Notes: generated by a model not told the origin, from the sequence alone. DNA of 26,198 nt from an uncultured Lachnospiraceae bacterium (GCA_910579085.1 CAJTRU010000052.1:1-26198); one strand, 5' to 3'; positions 15,856 through 23,674 are shown, counted from the first letter of the stretch. Numbers and translations are program-made.

Positions 15856-16415
15856 ATAATTTCCAGTTATTATCTATTCTGTTTTTATATTTTGTTTTTT
15901 TGTAATTCTGATGGGTACAGCAGGTTTTAGGTGTTCCATCTAATATTATTCCATGACAGGGGCACTTCAGCACCGCCAGTGTTTGTATCCCGTTTTAGGT
16001 GCAATGGAGGAAACCTCAGTTTCATTCATTGCACAGGGATACTATGCACTGTTGCGTGGGTTACCGTAGCACAATGTCATTTAGTTAAAAGTTTTGACAG
16101 GAATGTTTTTGGAAAGTGCCAAAGATTAGATTAGCTGGCAAATTCCAAATGTGCTTCCAGTGAACAAGCTGTACGAAGCCGCTGGTGCTTAAGCCCTTAA
16201 TGTTCCTATGGAACATTAAGGGCTTTATGCATCCATTGCGTGCGAGTCCAAGCGGAAGCGTGCTTGTTCATGGAAGACACTTTGGATTTGCCAGTACATC
16301 CCATCATTGTTAAATTCCAGCATATTCCCTTAACTAAATGACATTGTATCATAGCGGAAGCGTGCCCTTGTATGGAATATTCTGGCTCTGGCACAGAAAC
16401 CGTCCACCAGCCCGC
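15856..16415. repeat. Large nested palindromic element with two heads (copy H)
   Basis: In reverse it follows copy C block by block: ACAATGTCATTTAGTTAA, GGCAAATTCCAAATGTG, GAACAAGCTGTACGAAGCCG and a central hairpin (16191-16225) with a perfect 16-bp stem AAGCCCTTAATGTTCC and a 3-base loop. It also has a second hairpin at 15985-16042, with GTATCCC/GGGATAC outer and GTGCAATG/CATTGCAC inner stems, absent from C. The left end is ATAATTTCCAGTTAT (15856-15870). The right terminal repeat is missing: the element stops at about 16415, where the sdpR promoter begins. Confidence 0.8.
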
Positions 16416-16416
16416 A

Positions 16417-16445
16417 TTGACTTTTTATAAATATTATGCTACAAT
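16417..16445 (+). promoter_or_regulatory. Promoter of sdpR-sdpI
   Basis: TTGACT (16417-16422), a 17-base spacer and TACAAT (16440-16445), each one base off consensus. It directly abuts the truncated end of element H. Confidence 0.8.
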
Positions 16446-16472
16446 CTATTTAAAAATATTTTTAAATAGATT
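16443..16472. promoter_or_regulatory. 30-bp palindromic operator of sdpR-sdpI
   Basis: AATCTATTTAAAAAT is followed immediately by its exact complement, giving a 30-bp perfect palindrome that covers the end of the -10 box and the expected transcript start near 16452. ArsR-type repressors bind such sites, so this is the likely autoregulatory operator of the first gene. Confidence 0.75.
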
Positions 16473-16486
16473 ATTAAAGGACAGTT

Positions 16487-16780
16487 ATGGGAATTGCAAA
16501 TATTTTTAAGGTACTTTCTGACCAGTCCAGACGTGATATCCTGGTTATGCTTAAGGAAGGACAGTTTACAGCAGGTGATATTGCATTAAAACTAAATGTA
16601 TCACCTGCGGCACTCTCCTACCATTTAAAATTATTGAAAAATGCGGGACTGGTTATGGAATATAAATATAAGAATTATATTTACTATGAATTAAATACCA
16701 CTGTATTTGATGAAATTATTATGTGGATGCAGCAGTTTGGAGGTGGAAATGATGAAAGAAAGAAAAACAAGAAAAATTAA
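16487..16780 (+). CDS. sdpR: ArsR-family autorepressor, SdpR-like
   Basis: This 97-residue winged-helix regulator contains VLSDQSRRDILVMLKEGQF, then AGDIALKLNVSPAALSYHLK as the recognition helix region, then the wing LVMEYKYKNYIYYELN. It lacks the Cys pairs of metal-sensing ArsR proteins. In Bacillus, SdpR represses its own operon and is sequestered at the membrane by SdpI when toxin is sensed; the same pairing with an SdpI gene is seen here. AAAGGA lies five bases before the start. The coding region overlaps the next gene by about 30 bases, so the two are translationally coupled. The toxin genes sdpABC are not in the window. The name follows neighbourhood and family; the sensing signal is unknown. 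Confidence 0.88.
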   Translation: MGIANIFKVLSDQSRRDILVMLKEGQFTAGDIALKLNVSPAALSYHLKLLKNAGLVMEYKYKNYIYYELNTTVFDEIIMWMQQFGGGNDERKKNKKN

Positions 16781-17447
16781 ACTTTTATGGATTGTTACAT
16801 TCCTGCCTTTAATTATTACAATAGCAGTAATTCCTTTTATGCAGGACAATGTACCTATGCACTATGATTTTAACGGAAATGCAGACCGGTGGGGTTCTAA
16901 ATACGAAAATCTGGTTTTACCAGTTATGATAATAATTGTTTCGATGTTCTGGCAGCGTACTATAAAGCATTTCAGGAAAAAACAGTCTGGGGATTTACCA
17001 GACAAAATAAAAAAAGAAGCCGCTAGTAATGAAAAAGCTATGTATATTACCGCTACTGCTATGGCAGCAATGTTCTGTATAATACAGTGTACAATTTTAT
17101 TTACTTCATGCCAGGTTTCAAAAAGCATTAAAAATTTTTCAGACTTTTACTATGCCGCTAACATACCATTGGGAATTTTTATAATAATTATTGCAAACTA
17201 CATGCCTGTTATAAAAAGAAATTCCATTATGGGATTACGCACTGCATGGAGTATGGAAAATGACCAGACATGGCTGGCAAGTAACAGGTTTTGTGGGAAA
17301 TTAATGGTTATAGCAGGAATTGCTATTATTATAGAAACACTTGTTATAAAAGGGCTGGCATCTGTTATAGTTATGACTGGCATAATTATAGCTGCTACTA
17401 TTATAAGTGTTATTTACTCATATTATTCATATAAAAAATACAAATAA
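16749..17447 (+). CDS. sdpI: SdpI-family membrane protein (DUF1648 plus SdpI domain)
   Basis: The 232-residue integral membrane protein has about six hydrophobic segments. The N-terminal part after the first segment reads VPMHYDFNGNADRWGSK, the DUF1648 signature. The C-terminal part, NYMPVIKRNSIMGLRTAWSM followed by ENDQTWLASNRFCGK, is the SdpI (YhfL) signature. SdpI gives immunity to the SdpC killing factor and signals to SdpR in Bacillus subtilis. Two adjacent ATG codons (16749 and 16752) follow GGAGG at 16739-16743, and either could be used. The frame overlaps the end of sdpR. Without sdpABC nearby, the pair may be an orphan immunity or envelope-stress unit. Confidence 0.88.
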   Translation: MMKERKTRKIKLLWIVTFLPLIITIAVIPFMQDNVPMHYDFNGNADRWGSKYENLVLPVMIIIVSMFWQRTIKHFRKKQSGDLPDKIKKEAASNEKAMYITATAMAAMFCIIQCTILFTSCQVSKSIKNFSDFYYAANIPLGIFIIIIANYMPVIKRNSIMGLRTAWSMENDQTWLASNRFCGKLMVIAGIAIIIETLVIKGLASVIVMTGIIIAATIISVIYSYYSYKKYK

Positions 17448-17472
17448 GCACAATTAAAGGTATTGGGAAGGC

Positions 17473-17505
17473 GGGGATAAAATACCTGGCAGGTATTTTA
17501 TCCCC
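17473..17505. terminator. Strong hairpin between convergent sdpI and comFB
   Basis: GGGGATAAAATACCT (17473-17487) is an exact complement of AGGTATTTTATCCCC (17491-17505) with a 3-base loop. No T-run follows on either strand, but its position between two converging stops suggests a two-way terminator or 3' stabiliser. Confidence 0.6.
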
Positions 17506-17540
17506 AATTCCTCTGTTACCAGCAAGCTAGTAACCAATTT

Positions 17541-17810
17541 TTAAGTATCATGGTTGGGGTCTTCCCCAATACGGACAATAGCATTATACACACATGCTGT
17601 TATTTCTGCATCCATCTGTGTTGTAGATGCATCAAATTTATGTATCAGTTCCCCTGCCAATGAATGAACATATCTTGGTGGAAGCCTGTTCAGAGCAAAT
17701 GCAGCAATGTCAATTCTGCACTGGTCACATTTGCAAAAATCAGTTGTCTGCCACAACTGGTCTATTTTTGTTAAAACAGTTTCCTCCATCATATTTGTCA
17801 AACCTTCCAT
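17541..17810 (-). CDS. comFB: ComFB-family late competence protein
   Basis: The 89-residue protein has the ComFB pattern: a helical N-terminus, CKCDQCRIDIAAFALN with three closely spaced Cys, then LPPRYVHSLAGE. In Bacillus, comFB lies between the DNA-uptake genes comFA and comFC, but many Clostridia carry stand-alone copies such as this, and a role in competence is not shown for those. Recent work on other bacteria links the family to cyclic-di-nucleotide binding; I cannot tell whether that applies here. TAGGAG lies six bases before the ATG. The gene has its own promoter and stands downstream of the amidase gene on the same strand with a 116-base gap. Confidence 0.8.
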   Translation of the reverse strand: MEGLTNMMEETVLTKIDQLWQTTDFCKCDQCRIDIAAFALNRLPPRYVHSLAGELIHKFDASTTQMDAEITACVYNAIVRIGEDPNHDT

Positions 17811-17874
17811 TTGCTACTCCTATCTGACGTATACGCCTGTAATACTATTACCAGATATAATTGTTTCATGATAC

Positions 17875-17903
17875 TATATATTTTACTCCCAACCACCAAG
17901 CAA
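17875..17903 (-). promoter_or_regulatory. Promoter of comFB
   Basis: The minus strand has TTGCTT (17898-17903), 17 bases, and TATATA (17875-17880), about 65 bases before the start codon. The match is reasonable, but TA-rich DNA raises the chance of coincidence. Confidence 0.45.
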
Positions 17904-17926
17904 TTCAAGATAAAATTACAAATTTA

Positions 17927-18913
17927 TTAGTAGCCAAAATAATTGTCTATACCATTTGCCATTCCCGTTGCCATTTTATTCTGGAATGTTTTCTTTTGCA
18001 TTTTCTTGTCTTCTGCACTGTTACTCATAAATCCCATTTCAATAAGGGTAACTGGTATTTTGCTCCAGTTAGTACCCGTAAGGTCATCCCTTACAATGCA
18101 TCCCCTGTTACGGAAACCTGTTACATCACAGTAACTATTAAGGACTGATTTTGAAAGTTTCAAAGATTTTTTACTAAGTTTTCCAACATATGGGTTGGAT
18201 TTGGAAGGATAAAGTGCACTTGCACCTCTTGCTGATGAAGAAGATGCACTATCACCATGAATACGTATATAAATATCAGAACCACTGTTATTTGCCTTTA
18301 CAGCACGTTTTTTATTACTGATATTGACATTATTCTTTGTACGCACCATATAAACTTCATATCCCCTGTCAAGCAGCTCTTCCTGTAGCTTTTTAGCAAC
18401 ATCAAGTGTAAGCTGGTACTCTGGCACACCTGTTGAAACACCTGTTGCACCCCCTGCTACTTTTGCTTTCCTGACAGAAGAACCTGGTCCGGCAGGTTCT
18501 GTTGAACTGTCACCCTGTTTCTGGTGCCCTGCATCTATTGCAATTTTCTTCTTGCCTTCAATATCTACAGTGTATGAAATTATATCATTTGCACTTTTCG
18601 CATAAACAGTTACCTTTCCTGCCCTTTTTCCCTGTAATACACCATTCTGGTTTATGGAAGCGCGCTTTCTGTTAGATACAGACCATATAATATCCCCGCT
18701 GCTGCTTGTTACACCAAATTTTGACTTGCTGCCAGCTTTAAGTGAAGATACTGTCTGCGAAAATACAAGTTTCTCTATCTTCTCCTCTGTTTCAGCCGCA
18801 CATGAAACATTAAGGCTGTTGCTTATCTTGCTTATGCCTAATGCGGTAACTGCTATAACAGACAGGACTATAACTCCTGCCATTAGTGTTATTTCACGTT
18901 TTAAATCTTTCAT
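17927..18913 (-). CDS. Exported N-acetylmuramoyl-L-alanine amidase with Ig-like domain
   Basis: This 328-residue enzyme cleaves the amide between N-acetylmuramic acid and the stem peptide of peptidoglycan. Residues 10-30 form a signal or anchor segment; a Cys at 38 is not in a clear lipobox. Residues about 48-118 resemble a BIG2-type Ig-like domain (WSVSNRKRASINQNGVLQGK, then VTVYAK). The Amidase_3 domain (about 122-327) shows the zinc ligands His130 in AIDAGH, Glu165 in PEYQLTLD and His219 in RIHGDS, plus catalytic Glu292 in LIEMGFMSN. All are present, so it should be active. It lies downstream of lepB on the same strand, 66 bases away, and may be partly co-transcribed. GAGG sits five bases before the ATG. 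Confidence 0.93.
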   Translation of the reverse strand: MKDLKREITLMAGVIVLSVIAVTALGISKISNSLNVSCAAETEEKIEKLVFSQTVSSLKAGSKSKFGVTSSSGDIIWSVSNRKRASINQNGVLQGKRAGKVTVYAKSANDIISYTVDIEGKKKIAIDAGHQKQGDSSTEPAGPGSSVRKAKVAGGATGVSTGVPEYQLTLDVAKKLQEELLDRGYEVYMVRTKNNVNISNKKRAVKANNSGSDIYIRIHGDSASSSSARGASALYPSKSNPYVGKLSKKSLKLSKSVLNSYCDVTGFRNRGCIVRDDLTGTNWSKIPVTLIEMGFMSNSAEDKKMQKKTFQNKMATGMANGIDNYFGY

Positions 18914-18979
18914 TACAACCTCATTCCCGCGCCACCCTGCGCATACTTTGTTATAAATATACCTGTAAAACCTGCCTTG

Positions 18980-19642
18980 TTATTCAAATGTACCAAACTC
19001 TGACAGCGGGTATATCCTTAATATTGCCCTTCCCTCTATATTTTCACGCTTAACAGGCCCTACTTCCTCATACCTGCTGTCCTCACTTACTGTACGGTTA
19101 TCCCCAAGTACAAAAAATTCATCATCACCAAGCTTTATTGGCTTTTCTGCTATACCTGGGTCCATAATAGGGTCTTTGCCAAAATTCTCTTCTATCTTTT
19201 CATCATTTATGTATATGTCTTCACCCTTAATCTGCACAGTTTCACCTGGAAGGCCTATTACCCTTTTAATATAATAATCACTGCTTTCGCGTCCATGAGG
19301 GTAAAAAACTATTACATCAAACCTGTCAGGGTCGGTAAAATGGTATGAAACTTTTTCAACCAGCAGGTTTTCACCATTTTTTAATGTATTCATCATAGAT
19401 TTTCCATCAACAATAGTTCTTTGGAGCACATATTTAGGCACAAATGCTACGCATATAATAATTATCGCAATATAAACGCACAATTCAATTATGCTGTTGC
19501 GCAGCCGCCTGCCTGCAGGTACTTCCTCCTGCTTCTTTACATTGCCATCTACAGGCGCCTGCCTGCTGTCTTTTGTATAACCTTCTTCTGTATCTTGTAC
19601 ACTGTCCTGTGTATTTTCTATACTATTAAATTCATTATCCAT
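18980..19642 (-). CDS. lepB: Signal peptidase I
   Basis: This membrane serine protease removes signal peptides from secreted proteins. Of 220 residues, the first 45 are an acidic cytoplasmic tail and about 49-69 are one membrane anchor. The catalytic Ser82 lies in VDGKSMMNTL and the general base Lys126 in YYIKRVIGLPGE. The box GDNRTVSEDSR near residues 180-190 is the family's conserved region. It begins 23 bases after rpoZ with AGGTGG as ribosome site, so it is probably in one operon with yicC-remA-gmk-rpoZ. The exposed tail is longer than in Bacillus SipS, but this is common in Clostridia. Confidence 0.95.
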   Translation of the reverse strand: MDNEFNSIENTQDSVQDTEEGYTKDSRQAPVDGNVKKQEEVPAGRRLRNSIIELCVYIAIIIICVAFVPKYVLQRTIVDGKSMMNTLKNGENLLVEKVSYHFTDPDRFDVIVFYPHGRESSDYYIKRVIGLPGETVQIKGEDIYINDEKIEENFGKDPIMDPGIAEKPIKLGDDEFFVLGDNRTVSEDSRYEEVGPVKRENIEGRAILRIYPLSEFGTFE

Positions 19643-19665
19643 TATAATACCACCTATAATAACAA

Positions 19666-20151
19666 TTAATCTTCTATGGCACTAGCCAGCACGCTTCCAG
19701 CAGCTTCTTCTGCTGTCGCTGTAACTGTATCAGCCATTTCTTCAACAGAGCCGTCTGCTTCTTCTGGTATTTCTATAGATGCTGCTTCCCCTGCTGTTTC
19801 CAGGGCTTCTTCCCTGTCTGCTGCATCATGGCCTTCCCCTGCTTCCAGGATATCATCTGTTTCTATCCCTTCTGCTGCCTTCTCTGCTTCTGCCGCTTTC
19901 CTTGCCTCCACTTCTGCTGCTTCTTCCTCACTTAAAATGCGGATTTTGGAATTATTAAGTTCATCAATAGCAATGGAAAGAGGTTTAGGGCATTTTGGTG
20001 ACACATATGACTCTGCACCATCTATAATCTGGCGTGCCCTCTTTGAAGTGGCAAGAACTATGGAATACCTGCTGTTTACAACAGGCGCTTCACCAGTTTC
20101 AACCTCACTATTAACTAACTTCATTAAATCTGTGTATGATGGATGTAACAT
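19666..20151 (-). CDS. rpoZ: RNA polymerase omega subunit with long acidic tail
   Basis: Residues 1-72 form the omega fold: MLHPSYTDLMKLV, then SRYSIVLATSKRARQIIDG and a PLSIAIDEL helix. Omega binds the beta-prime subunit and helps assemble RNA polymerase. At 161 residues the protein is about twice the usual clostridial length. The extra 85 residues are almost only Glu, Ala, Asp and Gly, with little predicted structure. AAAGGAG precedes the start. The location after gmk is the classical one. The function of the tail is unknown; a reading-frame accident is unlikely because the tail stays in frame and keeps the acidic bias to the stop. Confidence 0.9.
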   Translation of the reverse strand: MLHPSYTDLMKLVNSEVETGEAPVVNSRYSIVLATSKRARQIIDGAESYVSPKCPKPLSIAIDELNNSKIRILSEEEAAEVEARKAAEAEKAAEGIETDDILEAGEGHDAADREEALETAGEAASIEIPEEADGSVEEMADTVTATAEEAAGSVLASAIED

Positions 20152-20249
20152 AAAATTCTCCTTTCAGCTTAAAAAATAAATATAAATATTACATATTACA
20201 CATTATTATCCACTATATACATTATTTATTCCAGTCTGCCCGCCAAACG

Positions 20250-20876
20250 CTAGTGGATATTGTAACTGGCAAAATCCCTGCTTATATCCCTGATAAGCTG
20301 CTGCTGGTTATTTTTTGTAAAATGTAATGACTGCAGAAGACAGTGCATCTGCTCCACACACTCCTCTAACCCGTCATTTACAATAATATAATCATACTCA
20401 TTCATATAACTACATTCTTCAGCCGCCCTGGCAATCCTTTTTTTAATAACTTCTTCTGTTTCAGTACCACGTTTAAAAAGCCGCCTTTCCAGTTCTGGCA
20501 CATGTGGTGGTGTAATAAATACAAGTGAAACATCTGGAAAATCCTTTTTTACCTGCATTGCACCCTGCATCTCTATTTCAAGAAGTACATCCTTGCCATT
20601 TTCTATCTGGCTGTAAACATAATCCTTTGGTGTACCATAATAATTATCTACATATTTTGCATATTCTATAAACTTTCCATCTTCTATCATCTGCTCAAAT
20701 TCTTCTTTTGTCTTAAAGAAATAATTCTTTCCTTCTTCTTCTCCCTCTCTTGGCTGTCTTGTTGTTGCAGATACTGAAACTGCATAACCATACTTCTTAA
20801 CAAGTTCATTTACAACAGTACCTTTACCTGCTCCAGAAAACCCTGAAATAACCGCAATTATTCCCCTTTTAGGCAT
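20250..20876 (-). CDS. gmk: Guanylate kinase
   Basis: This enzyme phosphorylates GMP to GDP with ATP. The 208-residue length is typical. The N-terminal P-loop is SGFSGAGKGT (about 11-20). The GMP-binding region follows: SVSATTRQPREGEEEGKNY and FIEYAKYVDNYYGTPKDYV. The lid region contains RLFKRGTETEEVIKKRI. The ATG at 20876 has AAGGAG eight bases before it; a GTG two codons earlier sits too close to that site. The start lies inside the end of remA, an 8-base overlap indicating coupled translation. The yicC-remA-gmk-rpoZ order is conserved in Firmicutes. Confidence 0.96.
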   Translation of the reverse strand: MPKRGIIAVISGFSGAGKGTVVNELVKKYGYAVSVSATTRQPREGEEEGKNYFFKTKEEFEQMIEDGKFIEYAKYVDNYYGTPKDYVYSQIENGKDVLLEIEMQGAMQVKKDFPDVSLVFITPPHVPELERRLFKRGTETEEVIKKRIARAAEECSYMNEYDYIIVNDGLEECVEQMHCLLQSLHFTKNNQQQLIRDISRDFASYNIH

Positions 20877-21132
20877 CTTCACTACTCCTTTCTGCTGTCT
20901 GTAACCCCTCTGCCCTGTTCTCTATAGTTTCAGAAAGCAGTGCAGAAAGCACTATATGCCCGCTTTCCATAACAAGCACGCATTTAGTTTTACGTCCGCA
21001 GGTGGCGTCAACTGCAAGGTTATTGTCCTTTGCTGCCTGTACCATACGTTTTATAGGTGCTGCATCTGCCTTAATAATACTTACTACTTTATCCATATTT
21101 ACTACATTGCCATATCCAATATTTACTAACAT
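20869..21132 (-). CDS. remA: RemA-family regulator (DUF370)
   Basis: The 87-residue protein begins LVNIGYGNVVNMDKVVSII and continues with IKRMVQAAK and DATCGRKTKCVLVMESGHIV, the conserved DUF370 core. In Bacillus subtilis RemA is an oligomeric DNA-binding activator of biofilm-matrix and osmoprotection genes. In other Clostridia its targets are unknown. It lies 14 bases after yicC and overlaps gmk by 8 bases. The last ten residues are variable. Confidence 0.92.
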   Translation of the reverse strand: MLVNIGYGNVVNMDKVVSIIKADAAPIKRMVQAAKDNNLAVDATCGRKTKCVLVMESGHIVLSALLSETIENRAEGLQTAERSSEDA

Positions 21133-21146
21133 ATACCTCCTCTTTC

Positions 21147-22025
21147 CTACTCGATATTCTGTATCTGCTCGCGTATCTTTTCAATTCCAGTCTTTAAATC
21201 AATAGCCATGCCAGACAAGCTTGCATCATTTGCTTTGGAAAGAATTGTGTTGGCTTCCCTGTTCATCTCCTGTGCGATAAAATCAAGTTTGCGCCCGGCA
21301 GGTTCACCTTTTGAAAGGGTATTTTCCATATTGGTAATATGGCTTCTTAAGCGTACTGTTTCCTCATCAACACATATTTTATCTGCAAAAATAATAATTT
21401 CTGTGGCAAGCACCCCTTCATCTATTTTGGTATCACTTGTCAATTCAGCAACCTTGTCCATAATTTTCTGTCTGTATTCTGCTACTATCTGCGGGGAACG
21501 TTCCTCTATCTGTCCCGTCAGTTCCTTAATTCCTTCAAGCTTGGCTTTTATATCACTATGCAGGTCTGCCCCTTCCCTCTCACGTGTTTCAACAAAACGC
21601 TGGCACGCCTTATGTACAGCATCCTGCACTATATCAAACTCACCACTGGCATCTTTGCTGGCATCCTCAAGTGTAATTACCTCTGGAAACCTCGCAAGCA
21701 TTGATGCAGTCAGACATTCTTCTATCCCAAATTCTTCTGACGCCTGCTTTATTGCTTCCATATAGCCTTTTGCAACAGAATTGTTATACCTTACAGAAGA
21801 AGAACTGGCAGAATAATCATCATAACTAATAAATATGTCTATTTTGCCACGTGCTGCATACTGTTTTACAATATTCCTGATATCATTTTCAAATACACTA
21901 AACTTCTTAGGCTGTTTTACGCTTAAATCACAGTACCTGTGGTTTACTGATTTTATTTCAACACTGATTTTATAATCACAGCCTTCCGTCTCATAACGGC
22001 CAAATCCTGTCATACTTTTAACCAT
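21147..22025 (-). CDS. yicC: YicC/YloC-family endoribonuclease
   Basis: The 292-residue protein starts VKSMTGFGRYE, the YicC_N hallmark, with VEIKSVNHRYCDLSVKQPK next and the C-terminal DUF1732 part (GRKLDFIAQEMNREANTILS, then KANDASLSGMAIDLK). E. coli YicC is an endoribonuclease that affects small-RNA turnover. The ATG at 22025 has CCGGAGG five bases upstream; an earlier in-frame ATG at 22040 would translate that ribosome site. This is the first gene of the apparent yicC-remA-gmk-rpoZ-lepB operon. Confidence 0.94.
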   Translation of the reverse strand: MVKSMTGFGRYETEGCDYKISVEIKSVNHRYCDLSVKQPKKFSVFENDIRNIVKQYAARGKIDIFISYDDYSASSSSVRYNNSVAKGYMEAIKQASEEFGIEECLTASMLARFPEVITLEDASKDASGEFDIVQDAVHKACQRFVETREREGADLHSDIKAKLEGIKELTGQIEERSPQIVAEYRQKIMDKVAELTSDTKIDEGVLATEIIIFADKICVDEETVRLRSHITNMENTLSKGEPAGRKLDFIAQEMNREANTILSKANDASLSGMAIDLKTGIEKIREQIQNIE

Positions 22026-22088
22026 AACTTCCTCCGGCATACATTTTGCAAAGCAGCGCCTGTACTATGCTGCTGGCGTTAATTAACT

Positions 22089-22113
22089 GCCCGCTGCCTG
22101 TAAAGGCGCGGGC
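22089..22113 (-). promoter_or_regulatory. GC-rich hairpin at the yicC operon 5' end
   Basis: On the minus strand GCCCGCGCCT pairs with AGGCAGCGGGC with one bulge. It lies just after the predicted transcript start, and a weaker AGCAGC/GCTGCT stem follows closer to yicC. No T-run follows, so a 5' stabiliser or structured leader is more likely than a terminator, although it could help end AI-2E permease transcripts. Confidence 0.4.
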
Positions 22114-22122
22114 TGTACCAAT

Positions 22123-22151
22123 CTTATATAACTGGTTAATTATAAGGTAAA
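22123..22151 (-). promoter_or_regulatory. Promoter of the yicC operon
   Basis: The minus strand reads TTTACC (22146-22151), 17 bases, then TATAAG (22123-22128). It sits just after the AI-2E permease stop and about 100 bases before yicC. Confidence 0.55.
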
Positions 22152-22159
22152 GCCCTCAA

Positions 22160-23587
22160 TTAGTCAAGCTGGTCATCTTTATTTTTTTTACTGTCCTTCT
22201 TGCCATTTTTCTTGTCTGTTTTCTTTATATTAACAACTGCTTTTTTTAATTTATTGTCATTCTTTTTCTTTTTGCTGTTCAGTTCACTGCTTGTATACTT
22301 TATATATTGCAGGCCATTTCCAGACATTTCTATGCTTTTAAGGTCCATATACTCCCACGTGCTGTCTGAAAGTTCTTTTTTACGCAGTTTCATGGAAATA
22401 AAATCCTTTATTATACGGTAAATTACAGCAAACAGCGGACATCCCACAAGCATACCCATTATTCCCCAGAAACCGCCAAAAAGCAGTATTGAAAAAAGTA
22501 CCCAGAATGCAGACAGCCCTGTTGATTCACCAAGTATGGCTGGACCTATAATATTACCATCAAGCTGTTGTATTACTATAATTAATATAAGGAAATAAAG
22601 TGCCTGTTTTGGGTCAACCAGCAGTATTAATAATGCACTAGGGACTGCCCCTATATATGGCCCGAATACTGGTATAACATTTGTCACACCAACTATTACG
22701 CTTACAAGCATTGCATATGGAAGTTTAAGCACACTCATTGCAACAAAACATATTAAACCTATTATTGCAGAGTCAACAATTTTTCCAGAAATAAAACCAC
22801 TGAACATATTGTTGGAAACCCTTACATAATATATAACCATATCTGCATTGCGCTTTTTTAAAAGCCCATATACAATCTTTTTAGCCTGTGCCGCAAAGAC
22901 TCTTTTGCTTCCTAAAAGATATATTGCCACAATAAGCCCTATAAAAAGATTGTAAAGTACACTAAGAAATGCAGCTACACCGCTTGCAAACTGCTTAGCA
23001 TATGTATTTAAGTTAGGAAGAAGTTCTGTACGCATCCACGGGATTACTTCTGAGGTCATCTTTTCATCCAGGAACTTAGTGCCCTGTAAAACAGCCTCCT
23101 GCATTGTATCTGCAATAAAACGGTTATTTTCTATTTTGTCCACAAGCTCATTATAATAAGCATCTACTTGTTCTGGCAGGTTATTTACAAGCGCAACCAT
23201 AGTTGTTATAATCTGTGGGATAATCATTATAAATAACACTACAATTATAAGAGTCCCTGTAACCAGTGCAAGTGTAATTGTAATACCATTAAGCATACCC
23301 TTTTTCTTCTCTGGAAACTCTTTGCCTTTTCTTTCATATATTGCCATAATCCAGCGCTGGTACATCTTCATAAGCGGGTTAAGTATATATGCTATTACAG
23401 CACCATAAATCACAGGCTTTAGTATACCTGCAACATAAGAAAAATATCCAAATATATTATCCAGGTTAACTGTAACCAGATAAAGTACCAGGGCAGTTAC
23501 CACCACAAGGAACAGTCCAAGCCATCTTCCAAAGGCTTTCTTGAAAATCCCTGCCTCCTGTGTATTGTTCTCTTTCATGCCTGACAT
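22160..23587 (-). CDS. AI-2E family membrane permease
   Basis: The 475-residue protein has about eight hydrophobic segments in the pattern of the AI-2E (PF01594) exporter family: an N-terminal pair, an extracellular helical stretch (about 130-215), and the C-terminal core with PYAMLVSVIVGVTNVIPVFG and ILGESTGLSAFWVLFS. The family name comes from E. coli TqsA; members also include Na+/H+ antiporters, so the substrate is open. After the last membrane segment (about 395) comes an 80-residue cytoplasmic tail whose last 40 residues are mostly Lys, Asn and Asp. AAGGAG lies five bases before the start. It has its own promoter. Confidence 0.88.
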   Translation of the reverse strand: MSGMKENNTQEAGIFKKAFGRWLGLFLVVVTALVLYLVTVNLDNIFGYFSYVAGILKPVIYGAVIAYILNPLMKMYQRWIMAIYERKGKEFPEKKKGMLNGITITLALVTGTLIIVVLFIMIIPQIITTMVALVNNLPEQVDAYYNELVDKIENNRFIADTMQEAVLQGTKFLDEKMTSEVIPWMRTELLPNLNTYAKQFASGVAAFLSVLYNLFIGLIVAIYLLGSKRVFAAQAKKIVYGLLKKRNADMVIYYVRVSNNMFSGFISGKIVDSAIIGLICFVAMSVLKLPYAMLVSVIVGVTNVIPVFGPYIGAVPSALLILLVDPKQALYFLILIIVIQQLDGNIIGPAILGESTGLSAFWVLFSILLFGGFWGIMGMLVGCPLFAVIYRIIKDFISMKLRKKELSDSTWEYMDLKSIEMSGNGLQYIKYTSSELNSKKKKNDNKLKKAVVNIKKTDKKNGKKDSKKNKDDQLD

Positions 23588-23645
23588 ATCTTCTCCTTTT
23601 CTACAGGCTTAGTGTATTGCCTGCATTTATTTTTTATCTATTATT

Positions 23646-23674
23646 ACTATACTTTTTTTTCTGGTATTTTGCAA
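23646..23674 (-). promoter_or_regulatory. Promoter of the AI-2E permease gene
   Basis: The minus strand has TTGCAA (23669-23674), 17 bases and TATAGT (23646-23651), about 60 bases before the start codon. Confidence 0.65.
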
